The notes below the pieces were generated by a model. It saw only the letters and a list, made by a program, of their open reading frames with translations. It did no database searches and was not told where the DNA came from. From positions 1 through 64,000 of the forward strand of contig NZ_FNCG01000013.1 of the NCBI RefSeq assembly GCF_900100945.1: DNA of 64,000 nt. Direction: 5' to 3'. The position numbers were made by a program, and so were the translations under genes. This DNA is from Mucilaginibacter gossypii (GTDB taxonomy: Bacteria > Bacteroidota > Bacteroidia > Sphingobacteriales > Sphingobacteriaceae). Each line of letters starts with the position of its first letter. The stretch's first letter is position 1. Positions 1 through 8,276 of the stretch are shown one piece after another.

Positions 1-1
1 C

Positions 2-1543
2 GTGGCCGTTGCACAACGAATACTTAGACAACAAATAAGTATTCGTTATCTAATCACTTTCCTGAAAAACCTGATTAGGTGTAGTAAAAACGGGAGCTTT
101 TAAATGCTTCTAAAAGGCTCATTATTACCTGCAAGAACGACTTTCCTTCATATTTAATTAACTTTTTAAGATTGTAAGCGATTCCTGCCATCAACATGCA
201 TTTATTGGCTAATTCTATTCCAATTGTATTTACTTTTCTCATTCCCAGGTACTCAACCAGCGTTCCAATGACAGGCTCCACTGTGCTTTTTCTTATGACC
301 ATCATTTGTTTGCCATAGGCCTCGTTTAATCGTTTGTGCATGTCGTCAAACAGCGGCTTAGAAAGCGAATTTGTAATTGTTTTATAGGTTGATTTTTTGA
401 GGCACTGTTTGCGAACAGAACATACCGCACAATCGGATCGTTTACTCATATATTCTTTAGAAACGCCGTGATGATCCTTATAACCAATAAATTTTAAGCT
501 ATTACCCTGACTACATTGGTATGTATCATTTTCAGCATTATATGTAAAACCCTGCCGTTCTGACTTGTAAGTGCCTGTGTTGGGGATATATCCGGTAATT
601 CCTCTTGAAACAAGGCTTTGCAATACAGTTGAACTGCTATAATTAGCATCCGCAATTACTTCCTTTACCTCCAAACCATGATCTCCGAGATTGGCACAAA
701 CTTTATCAAGCACTGTATCAAGACATTGGTTGTCCTTTTTGTCTGCATGGCAGGCTCCAATGCTTGTAATCACATAGCTGGATGTATCTACGCTAAGCTG
801 ACTGAGATAATTTAACTTAGTTACCTTGCCCGGTTTTACAGACATTCTCGCATCCGGATCAGTAGCACTTGCCCGGTTAGCATTACTGCGCTTTTGTGTT
901 TTTTGCCTTTCTGATTTATCGGATAAGTGATCATCTCCTTCAGTTGCCTGACCTTCTTTTAACTGGTCTGTGAACACCTGTCCATCCTCTAAAATATCCT
1001 CAACACTACTCATTGATGCATTCGCTTTTACAAACACACTATCAACTGCCTGTCTTTTGCCGGTTAACATTCCTTTGTCTATGCACTGCTTTAATACTTG
1101 TTTAAATAATTGGTTAAATATGTCTTCATCATAAAGCTGACGGGTACGACTTAAAGTAGAATGCCAAGGCAATTCTTCGTCGATATCGTAACCAATAAAA
1201 TAAAGAATATCAAGGCGCATGGATGATATGTTAATGATGCGCCTATCACTTGGCTGATTCTCCAAATAGCCTACGAGTAATAACTTAAAGAAAACAACCG
1301 GGTCAATACTTTTTTGTCCGTCTTTTCCGTAATACTTAGCAGTAGAAGCATATAAAAACTGAAGATCTAGTGTTTCTTTCAGCTTTCGGTATATGTTGTC
1401 TGCCGGAACACGGTCGGATAATTGGAAATTGGTAAAGAGTTTCTCTTGATAGTGCTTCTTTCCTTGCATGTCATTAAGATACTAAAAACCAGTATCTTAA
1501 CATAAATTATTATAAAATAACTGGCGCGTTGTGCAACGGCCAC
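2..1543. mobile_element. Complete IS1182-type insertion sequence
   Basis: The element is bounded by 17-bp perfect terminal inverted repeats: positions 2-18 (gtggccgttgcacaacg) and 1527-1543 (its exact reverse complement). One full-length transposase fills it on the minus strand. A target-site duplication cannot be checked because only one base lies left of the element in this window. The intact ends and intact transposase suggest a recent, possibly active insertion. Confidence 0.9.
75..1469 (-). CDS. IS1182 family transposase
   Basis: This 464-residue DDE transposase catalyses transposition of the surrounding element. The N-terminal third (residues about 15-110) is the DUF772-like region typical of IS1182/IS5-group transposases. 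Candidate catalytic residues are D143 (AVDSVF), D274 (VIADANY) and E398 (STVEPVIG). A charged, variable stretch (about 155-215) lies between the first two. A Cys cluster (CAVC then C, residues 347-356) precedes the last motif, as is common in the family. The reading frame is unbroken and of normal family length. It starts about 60 bp inside the right terminal repeat and ends about 55 bp inside the left one, so it has no partner gene. Confidence 0.95.
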   Translation of the reverse strand: MQGKKHYQEKLFTNFQLSDRVPADNIYRKLKETLDLQFLYASTAKYYGKDGQKSIDPVVFFKLLLVGYLENQPSDRRIINISSMRLDILYFIGYDIDEELPWHSTLSRTRQLYDEDIFNQLFKQVLKQCIDKGMLTGKRQAVDSVFVKANASMSSVEDILEDGQVFTDQLKEGQATEGDDHLSDKSERQKTQKRSNANRASATDPDARMSVKPGKVTKLNYLSQLSVDTSSYVITSIGACHADKKDNQCLDTVLDKVCANLGDHGLEVKEVIADANYSSSTVLQSLVSRGITGYIPNTGTYKSERQGFTYNAENDTYQCSQGNSLKFIGYKDHHGVSKEYMSKRSDCAVCSVRKQCLKKSTYKTITNSLSKPLFDDMHKRLNEAYGKQMMVIRKSTVEPVIGTLVEYLGMRKVNTIGIELANKCMLMAGIAYNLKKLIKYEGKSFLQVIMSLLEAFKSSRFYYT

Positions 1544-1544
1544 A

Positions 1545-1637
1545 ACACGCGTGCGCCAGCGAAGGATGTAGGCTTAGTAGGCGAGGCGACGATGCAGACT
1601 TAGCAATTGAGGCACACGCGACACGCGTGCGCCAGCG
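1545..1637. repeat. 17-bp direct repeat beside the IS
   Basis: The sequence acacgcgtgcgccagcg occurs at 1545-1561 and again at 1621-1637, with a short GC-rich segment between the copies. It lies immediately outside the right end of the insertion sequence. Core words such as gcgccagcg and tacatactca recall the repeat family at 3611-3861 and 32199-32230. No gene is visible between the IS and 1734. Confidence 0.6.
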
Positions 1638-1733
1638 CAGGGCTACATACTCATGTAGGTTGGATAACAGAGGTATTTATAATTTGATTTTATTTGTATA
1701 ATATTACATGTTAATACCAATAACCTCAACCGT

Positions 1734-2270
1734 ATGACAATCTTTACATTAGAAGAGCTAAAAGATACAATTACATTGTTTAGTGCAACTGAAGCTGATT
1801 TTTGGAGCGAGAATAGCATTGTCGCTTTAGAGCATAATAATCATCAATCAGGTTGTATTTTAAAGGTATACGGTGATCAGGTTGACGAGATTGGATTGAA
1901 ATGGACAAAAACAGTAGTGAAAAATGGTTACAAGGAAGAAAAGAAATTTATTGAAAAAAGTGCAGAGGCCATATCCTTTTTTTTAACCAGACATTTTACT
2001 GAATTCAATGTCATCGAAGAAGCATGTATAGGGACTGGGGTTGATTACTGGTTGGGATACGATGACAAGCACCAAAAATATAATCCGAAAAATTTTTTAA
2101 CTGCTCGTCTGGAAATTTCTGGAATTAACATTGAAACACTCTCGAATAGCCTTGAAAAACGTGTAAAAGTAAAGATGATGCAAACAGTGCCATCGGATGA
2201 TACTGCTTTACCTGCATATATTTCTATTGTTGAACATTCTACTCCAAAAGCACATTTTAGCAAAAAATGA
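1734..2270 (+). CDS. Uncharacterised 178-aa protein, first gene of a two-gene module
   Basis: I do not recognise a function. The protein is soluble in appearance, with no signal peptide or membrane segment. Its most conserved-looking part is GTGVDYWLGY (residues 101-110), followed by an ARLEISGI stretch. From memory this pattern recurs in unannotated small proteins of many phyla, usually next to a larger partner. The stop overlaps the next start by 4 bases (ATGA), so the two are very probably translated together. The DNA is clearly AT-rich compared with the backbone, and the gene sits beside an IS, which suggests acquisition by transfer. A defence, toxin-antitoxin or other accessory role is possible but unproved. 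Confidence 0.8.
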   Translation: MTIFTLEELKDTITLFSATEADFWSENSIVALEHNNHQSGCILKVYGDQVDEIGLKWTKTVVKNGYKEEKKFIEKSAEAISFFLTRHFTEFNVIEEACIGTGVDYWLGYDDKHQKYNPKNFLTARLEISGINIETLSNSLEKRVKVKMMQTVPSDDTALPAYISIVEHSTPKAHFSKK

Positions 2271-3598
2271 AAGACATCAAAAACATTCATGGCCGTGCAA
2301 TGGAGTTGATGCGTATTGCAAATCAAAACCTCATTGATCGAAATAAAGAAGCCTATTATGAAAATACAAAGGCCGCCTTGGAATTGGAGGAAGAAGCAGC
2401 TTTTGAATTATTCGCAGATTTTGATAGCGAACCCACGAGATCGGTCTTATTTAGAAGTGCTGCAAACTTAGCTTATAATTTAGGAGAACATGGAAGAGCC
2501 GAGAAGCTCATTTATCAGGCGCTATCTGGATCTCCTTACGCAGAAATAAAAGCTGAATTAATTGGCTTAAAGGAAAAAATAGAGGATTCGCTTGTCAGGG
2601 AATTATCAGCGAATGATATTGTAGAATATAGTTATATAAATGTTATAAAGGAGAATGCAGTTAATCTAAAAATCGAACCTAAGACGGATAAATACTCAAA
2701 AGCTGTGGTCGTAGATTACATTGTAGACTTTTTGAAAAACATACAGACATCTTACAAAAATTTTGCTGAGATATTATTCAGAAAGAACTTTGGGGAAGAC
2801 GAATACCCGAATTATGAAAATGCATTGACTTCGTTTCGAAAAGATTCTAATCTTCTAATGGTCAATTTGAATTATCAAAGTTTTGGTATTGGTTTGGTTG
2901 CTGACACTGAAATTATGAACTATAAATATGACATGAGCGAAAAGTTTGTCAGCTTTAAAAAAACTCTTTTCGATGGATTTAAAAACGACGTTTTATTTGC
3001 AGATCTTAATTCTGAAAAATTTCATCAACAGATTGCTGAAAGATTCGATGATGAAGAACGAACTAAAATCTATTCTACTATTATTAATTCATTAGAAAGT
3101 AAATCTGATTATAAAATTTCTATATCCGATCAAGACTTTAAATTCAAGGTCAGAGAATTACCAACGATTAATAAAAAAGCACAGTCAATCTTAAAACCTA
3201 AAGTTGTAAGAGTTAATGAAACCGAAAGTGAATTAGTTATAAAAAAAACAATGGAGTTAACAGATGTTGACGGTAATAAACGAGCAAAACTACAGACTGA
3301 ATATTTGAGTTATGCGGAGTTTTCAATTGATATTTCTGACATCGACGAAAAACAACAAGATACTCGAATCTATTTCTCAGATCCTTACAATATTAAAATC
3401 GTTTTTGAAGGAAATAGGTTTTCAATAAATGATAGCTTTTTTCAAATTTACGTCGATAGTCAAGATTTCAAGGAAATCAAGAAAGCTTATGAACTTGCTT
3501 TAGTGCGAAAGTATTTAACTTTGTCAACTAATAATGATCTTTCGATTGATGATCAGGTTGTTTTAGAGAATATGAAAAAAACATTTTTAGTTTCTTAG
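2267..3598 (+). CDS. Uncharacterised 443-aa protein with TPR-like N-terminus
   Basis: This is the second gene of the module, overlapping the previous stop by 4 bases. Residues about 1-100 are helical and TPR-like, with the segment EPTRSVLFRSAANLA (55-69) followed by a second helix pair. I recall a similar opening in many unannotated proteins from unrelated phyla. The remaining 340 residues are charged and mixed alpha/beta with no motif I can name. There is no signal peptide or membrane helix. AT content is high throughout: a 60-base sample at 2581 holds 19 G+C, against 30 in a sample at 24361 in the backbone. It ends about 130 bp before a large inverted repeat. Confidence 0.8.
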   Translation: MKDIKNIHGRAMELMRIANQNLIDRNKEAYYENTKAALELEEEAAFELFADFDSEPTRSVLFRSAANLAYNLGEHGRAEKLIYQALSGSPYAEIKAELIGLKEKIEDSLVRELSANDIVEYSYINVIKENAVNLKIEPKTDKYSKAVVVDYIVDFLKNIQTSYKNFAEILFRKNFGEDEYPNYENALTSFRKDSNLLMVNLNYQSFGIGLVADTEIMNYKYDMSEKFVSFKKTLFDGFKNDVLFADLNSEKFHQQIAERFDDEERTKIYSTIINSLESKSDYKISISDQDFKFKVRELPTINKKAQSILKPKVVRVNETESELVIKKTMELTDVDGNKRAKLQTEYLSYAEFSIDISDIDEKQQDTRIYFSDPYNIKIVFEGNRFSINDSFFQIYVDSQDFKEIKKAYELALVRKYLTLSTNNDLSIDDQVVLENMKKTFLVS

Positions 3599-3729
3599 TA
3601 TAAATTCATAACCGGCGTGACTATGCAGGGCGGGTTTAAGTTTAAGGGGAGAGTACTCGCTACCTGTACGAAAACCTTTATCTTATTTAAATCTCCAAAT
3701 TCCATTTTTAATGATAATATTTCTTAGCT

Positions 3730-3861
3730 GGCGCGAGTATGCAGCGGGAGGTTGTGGGGTGAGTACTCGTGACTTTTTTGAATTTGTATTGTAAACTTAT
3801 ATAGGATGAAGTATAAAGTCACGAGTACGCCGTGCTTTTGCCGACGCTGCATACTCGCGCC
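3730..3861. repeat. Nested inverted repeat between convergent accessory genes
   Basis: Outer arms at 3730-3746 (ggcgcgagtatgcagcg) and 3845-3861 are perfect 17-bp reverse complements. Inner arms at 3763-3774 and 3817-3828 are perfect over 12 bp (gtactcgtgact). A related half-copy lies at 3611-3660, sharing the order 'ggcg..actatgcag...gagtactcg'. The element sits in the 294-bp gap between two converging gene pairs. It could act as a two-way terminator, or be a MITE-like or recombination-related repeat. Confidence 0.8.
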
Positions 3862-3892
3862 GGGTGGGGCCAGAGGGGAGGATAAAACTTAA

Positions 3893-4363
3893 TTAATCAT
3901 CGGATTCATCTATCTCGTTGTCATCAACAATAAACTCAACGTTAGCCGATAAGTTTAAAAATCTTAACGTTGGATGGTCATATGAATAATAAGCGATACT
4001 TTTATCCTGGAAAATATTTACAACTCTAAGAACTTCAGTTTTTGCGTAATATTTAAGACTACCACTATAATGAGGTTCGGTAATATTCCCAAAAGTTTCA
4101 GTCCCGGTTAACTCCACTTCTAAGTAAACGATTTCAACAAAGTCTTCTGTTTTTAAATCCCTTTTAGCATGATTAATTAAAATTATATCATTTTTTTTGA
4201 AATATTCTATAATCTTAGCTCTCGCAATTTCTATATAATCCAGGTTCGATGTTATGCGATTCCTAAATTCAGTATTGATAATGCTCCGAACTTCGACTTC
4301 GTCATTTTCATTATCAAACGGTCTATTGTAAGCCGCTTCGACCGTTCCTTGAAGGTATTCCAT
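3893..4363 (-). CDS. Uncharacterised 156-aa protein downstream of the TIR-like gene
   Basis: I recognise no family. The protein is soluble, rich in beta-strand-like stretches, and ends in an acidic tail (DDNEIDESDD). It has no signal peptide. It lies 76 bp downstream of the TIR-like gene on the same strand, so it may be co-transcribed and act as a partner or regulator. The start ATG at 4361-4363 is the first in frame. Base composition is AT-rich like the rest of the island. An immunity or sensing role would fit the context, but nothing in the sequence proves it. Confidence 0.75.
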   Translation of the reverse strand: MEYLQGTVEAAYNRPFDNENDEVEVRSIINTEFRNRITSNLDYIEIARAKIIEYFKKNDIILINHAKRDLKTEDFVEIVYLEVELTGTETFGNITEPHYSGSLKYYAKTEVLRVVNIFQDKSIAYYSYDHPTLRFLNLSANVEFIVDDNEIDESDD

Positions 4364-4439
4364 GATTAGTTATATATTGATTAATAATTTTCTGCTTTTA
4401 TTTTACTGATAATAAGTGTTTTGTGGAAGTGCTGTTGAG

Positions 4440-5297
4440 TTAAAACAATTTGTTCATATCTACATTATATCCCGATTCCTTTAATTCCTTAGCAACATCG
4501 ACTTCCCACCTCGCATTATTCATATCAATATAAACAACGCCGGAAATATCGTTAGGAGTTTCTATGTCACCTTTTACCAGTGCGCATACATTTTTACGAC
4601 CAATCTTCCCGATCAAAAAACCGTGTTCAAATACCACGTTTTGCCGCGCTCGTGATTTCAAATTGGCTTCCTCCCCTTGTACGGCACCCATATCACATGC
4701 AGTGTAAAGCACAATGCCAAACCCGACATTTGAATAACTTTCGATTTTTTCAATTATAGTTTTTCCAGCACTGCTTTGTTCATGCAAAATAATTGGCGTA
4801 AAACCGAGTTTTTCTATAAGCCGTGCTGCTTGTAGCTTTGCGATTTCATCGCGACCGTGTACTATGAAAACATGTGTTTTTGAGAGAGCATTTATTTGTT
4901 GGGATGAAGTTGTATTAATTTCTGATTTTATGAGTTCGGATTTATCTTTTAGATCTTTAAGATTCGTCAGTTTATAATTAATTAAATTCTTTAATGTCAA
5001 AATAGGGTTACCCGGAACATCTCCCATTTGTCCAATAAAAGTATAGCCAGCGTCAGCGTATGATTTTCTATACTCGTTTTGCGGATTATCAAAACTTTGT
5101 TTTAAATATTCATTATTATAACCGTTCCAAGAGGTGTAGTCGGTCTGAAGTAAAGCCAGTTCGTCTTGACTTATAATATTGCGGAGAACTAAATCTGTAC
5201 CTAATTTAATCCTTTGATCTATTTTACTTTCAAATTCGTGATTAGAAATGTTTAAGCGGGTGGATAAAGATTGCGGATTGGAGGATTTTTGTCCCAT
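4440..5297 (-). CDS. TIR-like (CAP12/Pycsar effector-type) nucleotide-binding protein
   Basis: Residues 141-265 match the TIR-like family once called predicted nucleotide-binding proteins and now named after CD-NTase-associated protein 12 and Pycsar effectors. Visible hallmarks are THVFIVHGRDE (141-151), an HEQSSAGKTIIEK loop (172-184) and NVVFEHGFLIGKIGR (220-234). E224 is the likely catalytic glutamate of an NAD-cleaving site. Residues 1-140 form a separate, mostly helical region that may sense a signal or mediate assembly. In the family, TIR domains of this kind deplete NAD+ during phage infection. No cyclase or STING gene is visible nearby, so the trigger here is unknown. Confidence 0.85.
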   Translation of the reverse strand: MGQKSSNPQSLSTRLNISNHEFESKIDQRIKLGTDLVLRNIISQDELALLQTDYTSWNGYNNEYLKQSFDNPQNEYRKSYADAGYTFIGQMGDVPGNPILTLKNLINYKLTNLKDLKDKSELIKSEINTTSSQQINALSKTHVFIVHGRDEIAKLQAARLIEKLGFTPIILHEQSSAGKTIIEKIESYSNVGFGIVLYTACDMGAVQGEEANLKSRARQNVVFEHGFLIGKIGRKNVCALVKGDIETPNDISGVVYIDMNNARWEVDVAKELKESGYNVDMNKLF

Positions 5298-5746
5298 CTA
5301 AGTTTATGGTTCTAAGTTTAAATTGGGGAATAAATATAAATATTCTTCATTATATATAAATAGTTATTTTTTAATAATATATGCTCCCTGCTACCGCAAG
5401 CAAATCCAATACTTAGCAAACTGGCCACAAGGCTAAGCAATAAATAAAAATTCAAGGTCCTGTCCGAAACCCGTCCGGCAACTACCCCTTCCTCAAAACG
5501 GACGGACAAACCATTTTTTATCCTCCCCTTCGGGCCCCCGCGCCGCAGCCGCGTTAGGGATTGCAGCGGAAAACCCACAGCCTTGCGCAGGCCTTCGCGC
5601 AGAGGCTAAGGCGAGGATTTGCAGCGTAAAGCCCGGCCGCAGGCAACGCCATTGTTTCATTTCGGAATTGGGATTTTCAATTTCGGATTTAAGGCATGGA
5701 GAAACGGCTGTTATGCTGAGTGTTTAAATCCGGGGCGTCTGAAGGT
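5298..5746. other. Gene-free spacer
   Basis: About 450 bp without a convincing gene. It changes from AT-rich island sequence near 5300-5390 to GC-rich repeat-like sequence, with words such as gggcccccgcgccgcagccgc and gcctaaggcgagg, from about 5520. A short open frame here has repeat-like composition and no recognisable product. The composition step probably marks the right edge of the accessory island. Confidence 0.5.
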
Positions 5747-6571
5747 GAAATGACAAATCCACCACGTCATTGCTATAAGGAGTGAAGCAATCCCCGACAG
5801 GCTGGTAACGGGGTTTATTAGTATTTGACTTGCATCGTCGCGCTCCTGGCCGCGCGGGGCCAGTTACGTTTTTCGCTATTGTTCATTTTTTAAGGTGCTC
5901 AAGAAGGCTCCGCCGTTTGTCGCCACAAAAGTAACCAAAAAGGCTTGCAGCAGAAGGCTTCTTTGCGCACAACCTGGCCCCATAGCCCTCGGCGCGGCCT
6001 TTACCCTGCAAAACGAACAGAACCACGGGCTGCAATTATTTTGCCCCGATTCGCACGCAATGCCTCCGCTTCTGCAAAAACTTGCTATGCCCCTGCAGCC
6101 GCACCGCCCAGCATCGTTCTGCTCGTTTTCACCCGAAGCTGATCTGCTGCGAAAAACTACATTTTTTATCTTGTCATGGGTAGTAAAATGACATCTACGT
6201 CATTGCTGTAAGGAATAAAGCAATCCCCGACAGGTTGGAAACGGGCTTCATTAGTATTTGACTTACATCGTCGCGCTCTTGGCCGCGCGGGGCCAGTTAC
6301 TTTTGTCGCCACAAAAGTAACCAAAAAGGCTTGCAGCAGAAAGGCTTCTTTGCGCACAGCCTGGCCCCATAGCCCTCGGCGCGGCCTTCACCCTGCAAAA
6401 CGAACAGAACCACGGGCTGCAATTATTTTGCCCCGATTCGCACGCAATGCCTCCGCTTCTGCAAAAACTTGCTATGCCCCTTCAGCCGCACCGCCCAGCA
6501 TCGTTCTGCTCGTTTTCACCCGAAGCTGATCTGCTGCGAAAAACCACATTTTTTTTCTTGGTCATGGGTAG
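5747..6571. repeat. Tandem direct duplication of about 0.4 kb
   Basis: Copy 1 (about 5747-6183) and copy 2 (about 6185-6571) follow each other directly. They share near-identical blocks, for example caatccccgacagg, gcgcggggccagtta, gtcgccacaaaagtaacc and aatgcctccgcttctgcaa. Copy 1 contains an extra stretch of about 45 bp around 5868-5916. Both end with gtcatgggta. Short open frames in the copies give the same peptide twice, but this follows from the duplication. No transposase gene is present. The unit resembles a non-autonomous dispersed element. Confidence 0.85.
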
Positions 6572-6707
6572 CTCGTCGAAGTATGGCGGGCAGGCCTCTG
6601 CGCGCGACCCTTCGACAGGCTCAGGCTGACAGGCCGCTATCACTGCAACTGCTGCTACTGCAACTAAAAAACTAACTGCAAACTGCCCACCAAAAACTGC
6701 CAACTGA

Positions 6708-8276
6708 TTATTGCAACGTCACCACCTTGTACAAAATCCACCCATCGGTTTCGTAGGCGCGTTTATAGTTTACACCGCTGTTGAGGCGGCGGATTTCGGG
6801 GATGTACCGGTCGCTGAGCTGGGTGTAGCCGGTGAAGGGGTTTTTGGGGGTGGCTATCAGGATATAGTCGTCGTATTTGTAAGGGGTTTCAATGGCCGAC
6901 AGGAACGAGTTGAGCTGGTAGGGCAGGGTTAGTTTTTTGATATTGTTGGTAAAAGCCACAATGGGGTATGATACGGCATCGTCCATGAGGATGTGCGTAC
7001 CATCGGGCAGGCTATTGATGTAGGCTGCTATTTCTTTGCTTTCGTTTTGATCGGTATTAGGTTCCAGCCGGCTAAGGGTTGTGATGAAGCGGCGCTCGTC
7101 GGTAATGAGCGAGTTGGTTAAAAAGGTGTAGCCGGTATACAGCTGCAGTACAATTACAAAGGCCAGGCCCAGTTTAACGGCCAGTTTATTTTTGATAGTA
7201 TGTACCTTAAATATGATACACAGCAGCGCCACAAACAAAAATATAAGATAGTACTGGTAGGTGAGGAACAGCTTATCGTACTTAATGTGCAAAAACTCTA
7301 CAAAGGCAAACAGGGTGAGCACGGTGAGCACATGATAAGTGCTTTCGCGCAGCAGGTACAGGCCAAACAGTATCAGCGGACAAAAATAAATCACCCTTAA
7401 TGATACCAGGATGCTGAGCTCGGGCAGCTGGTAGTTTACGGCAGTGGCGGCGGTATCGTAATTCAACTTATCGACCAGTACATTCCAGGTGGCCAGGGGG
7501 CTCTCCATAAAGTAGTTATAGTCGCTGGCGTGGGTTTGGTTAAGCAGCTTGTAGCAAACCAGCGATACCACAGGCAGGATAAACAAGATGACATAAATGG
7601 CAAAGGTTTTATTAATAAGCTTACGCCTTAACGACGGACTGTTAAAGCTCATGAACAGCCTGAAAATGGATTCCTTTTCGCCCAGGTTAAGGCTGGCCAG
7701 CGTGATGGACAGCACCAGCGGGATAAAGAACAGCGTAAGCCAGATGAATCGGTAATCGCAAAAAATGAGCAATACCAAACACATGCTGGCTATGGATACG
7801 TGGAACGTGGTGTTTGAGCGGTAAAACTTAAGCAGGTTAAGGAAAAACAGGTACACGAAGATCACTACCAGGTAAATGGCTTTGCCCGAGCAGGCCATGT
7901 AAATGATACCGGGATGCAGCAAAAATAGCAGGGCTACCATGATGAGGTAAAAATCGTCCTTCACCCTGATAACAAACGAGCGCGAAATAAGATAAAAGAA
8001 GCCCGCCGTACCCAACGCCGATGCGATGACCGGGGCGAGGTAACTGTTTATTGACGAAAATATAAGCGAGGAGTAAAAGGGCAGCAGCGGGGCGGTTAGG
8101 CCCATTACTTTAAGGCGGTTGCCAAGCCCCTCAAACACGATCTTTGTTTTTTCGACATAAAAAAGGCTTTCCTGGTTATAATAGCCTAAGTGGTTAAGGT
8201 ATACGCCAATAACCAGGTACCAGGCTGCCAGCACCAGGGTAAATATAAACAGGTATGTACTTTTGGCAATTTTCAT
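6708..8276 (-). CDS. Polytopic membrane protein of the polysaccharide operon
   Basis: This 522-residue protein has about ten hydrophobic segments from residue 8 to about 390 and then a soluble C-terminal domain of about 130 residues. The plan resembles GT-C type glycosyltransferases or polymer-modifying membrane proteins, though I see no decisive catalytic motif. The first segments carry acidic loop residues, as GT-C enzymes often do. Its start overlaps the stop of the upstream GT2 gene by 4 bases (ATGA), so it belongs to the same transcript and probably works on the same exopolysaccharide. Its exact activity is unknown. Confidence 0.8.
   Translation of the reverse strand: MKIAKSTYLFIFTLVLAAWYLVIGVYLNHLGYYNQESLFYVEKTKIVFEGLGNRLKVMGLTAPLLPFYSSLIFSSINSYLAPVIASALGTAGFFYLISRSFVIRVKDDFYLIMVALLFLLHPGIIYMACSGKAIYLVVIFVYLFFLNLLKFYRSNTTFHVSIASMCLVLLIFCDYRFIWLTLFFIPLVLSITLASLNLGEKESIFRLFMSFNSPSLRRKLINKTFAIYVILFILPVVSLVCYKLLNQTHASDYNYFMESPLATWNVLVDKLNYDTAATAVNYQLPELSILVSLRVIYFCPLILFGLYLLRESTYHVLTVLTLFAFVEFLHIKYDKLFLTYQYYLIFLFVALLCIIFKVHTIKNKLAVKLGLAFVIVLQLYTGYTFLTNSLITDERRFITTLSRLEPNTDQNESKEIAAYINSLPDGTHILMDDAVSYPIVAFTNNIKKLTLPYQLNSFLSAIETPYKYDDYILIATPKNPFTGYTQLSDRYIPEIRRLNSGVNYKRAYETDGWILYKVVTLQ

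Noticed and set aside
5318..5578. Minus-strand frame of 86 codons
   Set aside because: It crosses the composition boundary between island and repeat DNA, has no domain and no plausible start signal.
5895..6629. Two open frames giving the same peptide (MPPLLQKLAMP...) in both tandem copies
   Set aside because: They follow from the duplicated DNA; composition is repeat-like, frames are not equally open and no product is recognisable.
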